From positions 1,188,040 through 1,252,039 of the forward strand of contig SIJG01000028.1 of assembly GCA_023374025.1 (NCBI GenBank): a stretch of 64,000 nucleotides of DNA, written 5' to 3'. Shown one piece after another: positions 60,841 through 64,000 of this stretch. The notes below the pieces were generated by a model. It saw only the letters and a program-made list of their open reading frames with translations. It was not told the DNA's origin and searched no databases. Source of the DNA: Heterodera schachtii. Its lineage: Eukaryota; Nematoda; Chromadorea; Rhabditida; Heteroderidae. Numbering within the stretch: position 1 is the stretch's first letter; every line of letters starts with the position of its first letter. The translations under genes were made by a program, and so were the position numbers.

Positions 60841-62133
60841 AGTAAATATTCGGTACAATAAATGAATGTTCATAAAAATATTCAAATTTTACATTCATTA
60901 TATGAAAATAAATTAATAAAAAAATATTGAATTAAAACATAATTAACTTATAAGAAATTGTTAGTGAATCAATTGTTTAAGTGCTTATGATTAAAACAAT
61001 AAAATAAATATTAAAGTAAAAAGTAAAAAATATGAAATAAAAATTTACACTAAAAATAGAAATGAAAAAGTGTTAAAAAAAGCAAATTGATTAAAAACCG
61101 AATATATTAGAAGATTAAAATATTAATATTAAGCTGACAAAAAAGCTAAAAGCTAAAATATAAAAATTTTTTCTGTATCAATCTGTTATGAAAATGTTAT
61201 AATTTTCTAAAAATAATCGCACGTACATGTTAAAAAAGATTTATTTAATGACCGAACATTACAGTTTAAATAATTATTTCGGAAATAAATTTAATTCATT
61301 GAACTTTATCTTTTCAAATAGACTAAAACCTATTAATTATTTGAGAATTTTTATTAATTTCTCTATTCATTAATTCTCTAAACTAATTTTCATTTAGTAA
61401 TGTAATGTTTAATATTTTGCTCCTTGTGGTTTGTTCGATAAATAAATTTAAAATTATTTACGAGGAATAAATACAATCGAATGTATTTCAGCAATTAGAA
61501 ATAATAATAAAAAAAGACCATTTATAATATTAATATCAATCACTTCAAGTAAATAAAGATAAACTTGCAATTTTATTTAAAAAAAATTGACTAAGGCACG
61601 CATGCAAAAAGGTAGGTGAATTAAACAAGAAATGTAAAAATAATTAAAAAAAACGTTAATTTATCAAGGATAATTAATGATAAACCAATTTTTTTATTTT
61701 AGACATGCTTGTTTAAGTTAACAAATACAAAAATTTGTCTTGTGCGGATATACGATGTATAATAATAATAATACTATGTTTATCTAATTGAAAAGATAAA
61801 ACCAAAACTATTTCGAAATTTTTTTAAAAACATTAAACCACACACATTGTGTAAACGGCGAATCGAATTACTCACAATTGGTAATATAAATGAAAATGAA
61901 TTCCATTGTTGTGACAAAAGTGGACGTCGTCTGGTTGCCATTAAAGCAAAAATATTTGACAAAATAATAATTAGCGCACTTTTAACTACTATTTTTTAAT
62001 GATTATTTTTAAAACTTTTATCAAAATATAAGTTCAAGCACAATTCTTAAATAATAAAATGAAATACTAAAAGGTAATTCATACAATTTAAATTCATTAA
62101 ACGTTTTTAGAGTTTACAATATTCCACAATTGC
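60841..62133. other. Spacer of the giant inverted repeat
   Basis: 1,293 bp between the arms. It is mostly A+T-rich. On the minus strand an ATG at about 61943 opens 22 codons beginning MATRRRPLL and reaches a GTGAGT donor near 61875, a possible first exon. The unspliced frame around it is 61780-61962. Nothing marks it as a transposon interior. Confidence 0.45.
61780..61962 (-). CDS. Hypothetical ORF or first exon in the spacer
   Basis: A 60-codon frame on the minus strand, with an internal ATG at about 61943-61941. The stretch after this ATG has above-background G+C, three consecutive Arg codons and a run of hydrophobic residues. A GTGAGT donor lies at about 61875, after which the frame continues for another 30 codons into A+T-rich DNA. 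No family is recognised. If it is an exon, later exons would lie towards the left arm. Confidence 0.2.
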   Translation of the reverse strand: MSNIFALMATRRRPLLSQQWNSFSFILPIVSNSIRRLHNVCGLMFLKKFRNSFGFIFSIR

Positions 62134-64000
62134 TTTTACAAAAAATTAGAAATTTAGAGAGAAATAAATATAAAATGTAAATTTCACTAATAAAAAAATG
62201 TCAATTGCATATTGAATAAATAATTTTTATGCAATATTTTCAAACTCAAGGCGGGCTAATGGACGCATTTGCTGCATTGGAATCTTATTGCCTGTTGTCC
62301 ATCATTTGGTCAAAATTGGGGCTCTGAAACTTGTATATCTGATTGAGTATAAAAAAATATTAATGAACAATAAAATTTAATTTGAAATTAAATAATTAAG
62401 CAAAAAAAAAAATTTAAAGAATCAAAAATTGTTAAAATAAATGCTCTATAGTTATCACATATTGAAGTCTTTTATTAATTATTGCTAATTCCTTATAAAC
62501 CTAATTTCAATAGATGAGATTTGAGCTGCATTCATCTTTTTGAATTTTCATTTTCAATTTAAATTTTTTTATATTATATGAACTAATTATTTTGTTTATT
62601 TGTTCCTTAGAATTAATAGTTACGTTAGCAATCGGACCATCGGCCGAATCAACAATTTCGGTAATAAATTAAATATTAAATATTTATTGGTTAGTTTTTG
62701 AATTTTTTATTAAAATTGATTATCTTAAGCATTTTTTTTATTTATCTTCGGTTGATATTTTGTGAAAATAATTAATTTATATTGCTTTTTAATCTTTATA
62801 ATTTTTGTTTAACAAACTACCCAATATTTTTTTATTAATATTTTTAAAATTTCATTCATAGCTATGGGCTTTAATGTATCTTAATTTTTCGCTTTAAAGA
62901 TTTGAACAAAATATAGATAGGTCTATTTCGTTCATATCCTTTTTTCATTTTTAATGATAAATAAATCGATGCATCATTTATTTAATGTTTCATATAAAGT
63001 AACATAAAATGCATCCTAAATTTAATTTTGAAATATTATTATATTCAAATAATTTATATGGGTCTTCGTTTTTGAATGTTTTTGCAATATTTAATTTATC
63101 GATTGCCCTATTTTATTTAAGGCATTTGTAGCTAAAAACTTCATGAATGCTTATAAAAAGCTTTTTTCTTTTATTTTTACTCTCACAGTTTTGGTCAATA
63201 TTTCAATTCGTAAATTTATAACATATATTTTTTTGTTTCTTTATTTTAATAACTTTTAATAAAAATATTAATTTAAAAATTAAAGCCCCCGTTTAGAATA
63301 AATTTTGAAAAAATGTTAAAATTTACAAAATAAAATTTTCCCCATTCTATTTTCATTAGTTTCTCGAAAACATAAAAAATTAAATCAACTATAAAAATAG
63401 TATTAAAAAAGCAAAATATTTTCATAAACTTTAAGTTATATCTTATATTGTTTATATGAAAAAGAAAAACAAATTATACTAAAATTATGATAATGCGTCA
63501 CATTCTTAAACAAAAATCCAAATTCATATAAAACAACATTTTATATAAAAATATTTGATCCAAAAATTAATTTTGTGTTTAATTTTAGCGAAAAATAAAG
63601 AAAAGGGATACAATGTAAATGCGTTTAGCTTTAATTTTTTTAATTCTTAAAGCCAAATTTATAAAATTGTAATAATTAAACAATATATAAAAAAATATTC
63701 GAAAAACGACAGACAGGTTTTTTGTTTAGTGTAATAATTAAATATTGTAATTTTAATTTGTGTATCACATAAATGACCTGTTTAAAATAGCAAAATTTAA
63801 AATATTTTTAAAAATCTAAAAATTTAAAGGTTAATCATAAAACAAAATAAGCGACCGCCACAATGGCAAATTTATTTTAAAATTAAATTTATTACAAATC
63901 ACACAAAAGTGAAAAATATTTTAAAAACTATTCATGGTTGTGTATTTACTTTTTCGACGTATACGAAAAACGGGTTTGACGCAAAGGATAAAATTAGCCG
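62134..64000 (-). repeat. Right arm of a giant inverted repeat (runs off the window)
   Basis: Inverted copy of 58974-60840. It begins TTTTACAAAAAATTAG and is still matching at the last base of the window, so its outer boundary is unknown. Confidence 0.95.

Overview
The window is 64 kb of very A+T-rich eukaryotic DNA, roughly four-fifths A+T by eye outside the mobile elements. No complete host gene can be read in it. It looks animal. The LTR element resembles the K02A2.6-like Ty3/Gypsy group, the LINE reverse transcriptase is CR1/Jockey-like, and one apparent intron is 55 bp with a TTTTTTCAG acceptor. Those signs lean towards a nematode-like genome, but I cannot fix the species. Nearly everything datable here is mobile DNA or duplicated debris.

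Layout. At 67-1079 is a hAT-like foldback element with GGGACC arrays and an 8-bp target-site duplication (TSD). From 1.1 to 4.7 kb lies A+T-rich DNA with small exon-like islands and one isolated mariner-like terminus. Block A copy 1 (4750-6140) carries a second hAT-like foldback at 5281-5757, and block C follows at 6660-7510. A 5'-truncated CR1-like LINE sits at 7616-9081, then block B at 9086-9949. From 10 to 15.5 kb are dispersed repeats. A cluster of AACCACGGTTAA palindromes with a PIF/Harbinger-like MITE spans 15.56-16.66 kb, and a third hAT-like foldback is at 17307-18029. From 18 to 48 kb there is A+T-rich DNA with repeat blocks recurring in the partial order C-E-D-A-B, plus low-confidence exon candidates.

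The most structured locus is 48.25-55.4 kb, a three-level nest. An outer foldback has TTTGCGCCGCG arrays and a 9-bp flanking repeat. A 1.12 kb mariner-like foldback with a TA duplication is inserted in it. Inside that is a 5,083-bp Gypsy retrotransposon on the minus strand, with 297-bp LTRs that look identical and a CTTAG duplication. The last 5 kb (58974-64000) is one huge inverted repeat: two near-identical 1,867-bp arms around a 1,293-bp spacer, with the right arm running off the window.

The main unexpected theme is a set of non-autonomous hAT-like elements built from a shared core plus terminal arrays of a short word. The word differs from element to element (GGGACC, CCAAGGACG, TCCATATTT and TGCCTTTTT), while the cores are related in pairs. 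A copy of block A elsewhere in the window gives the empty target site for one of these insertions. The coding remnants belong to the Gypsy and LINE elements. Several of their reading-frame breaks fall in or beside runs of A.
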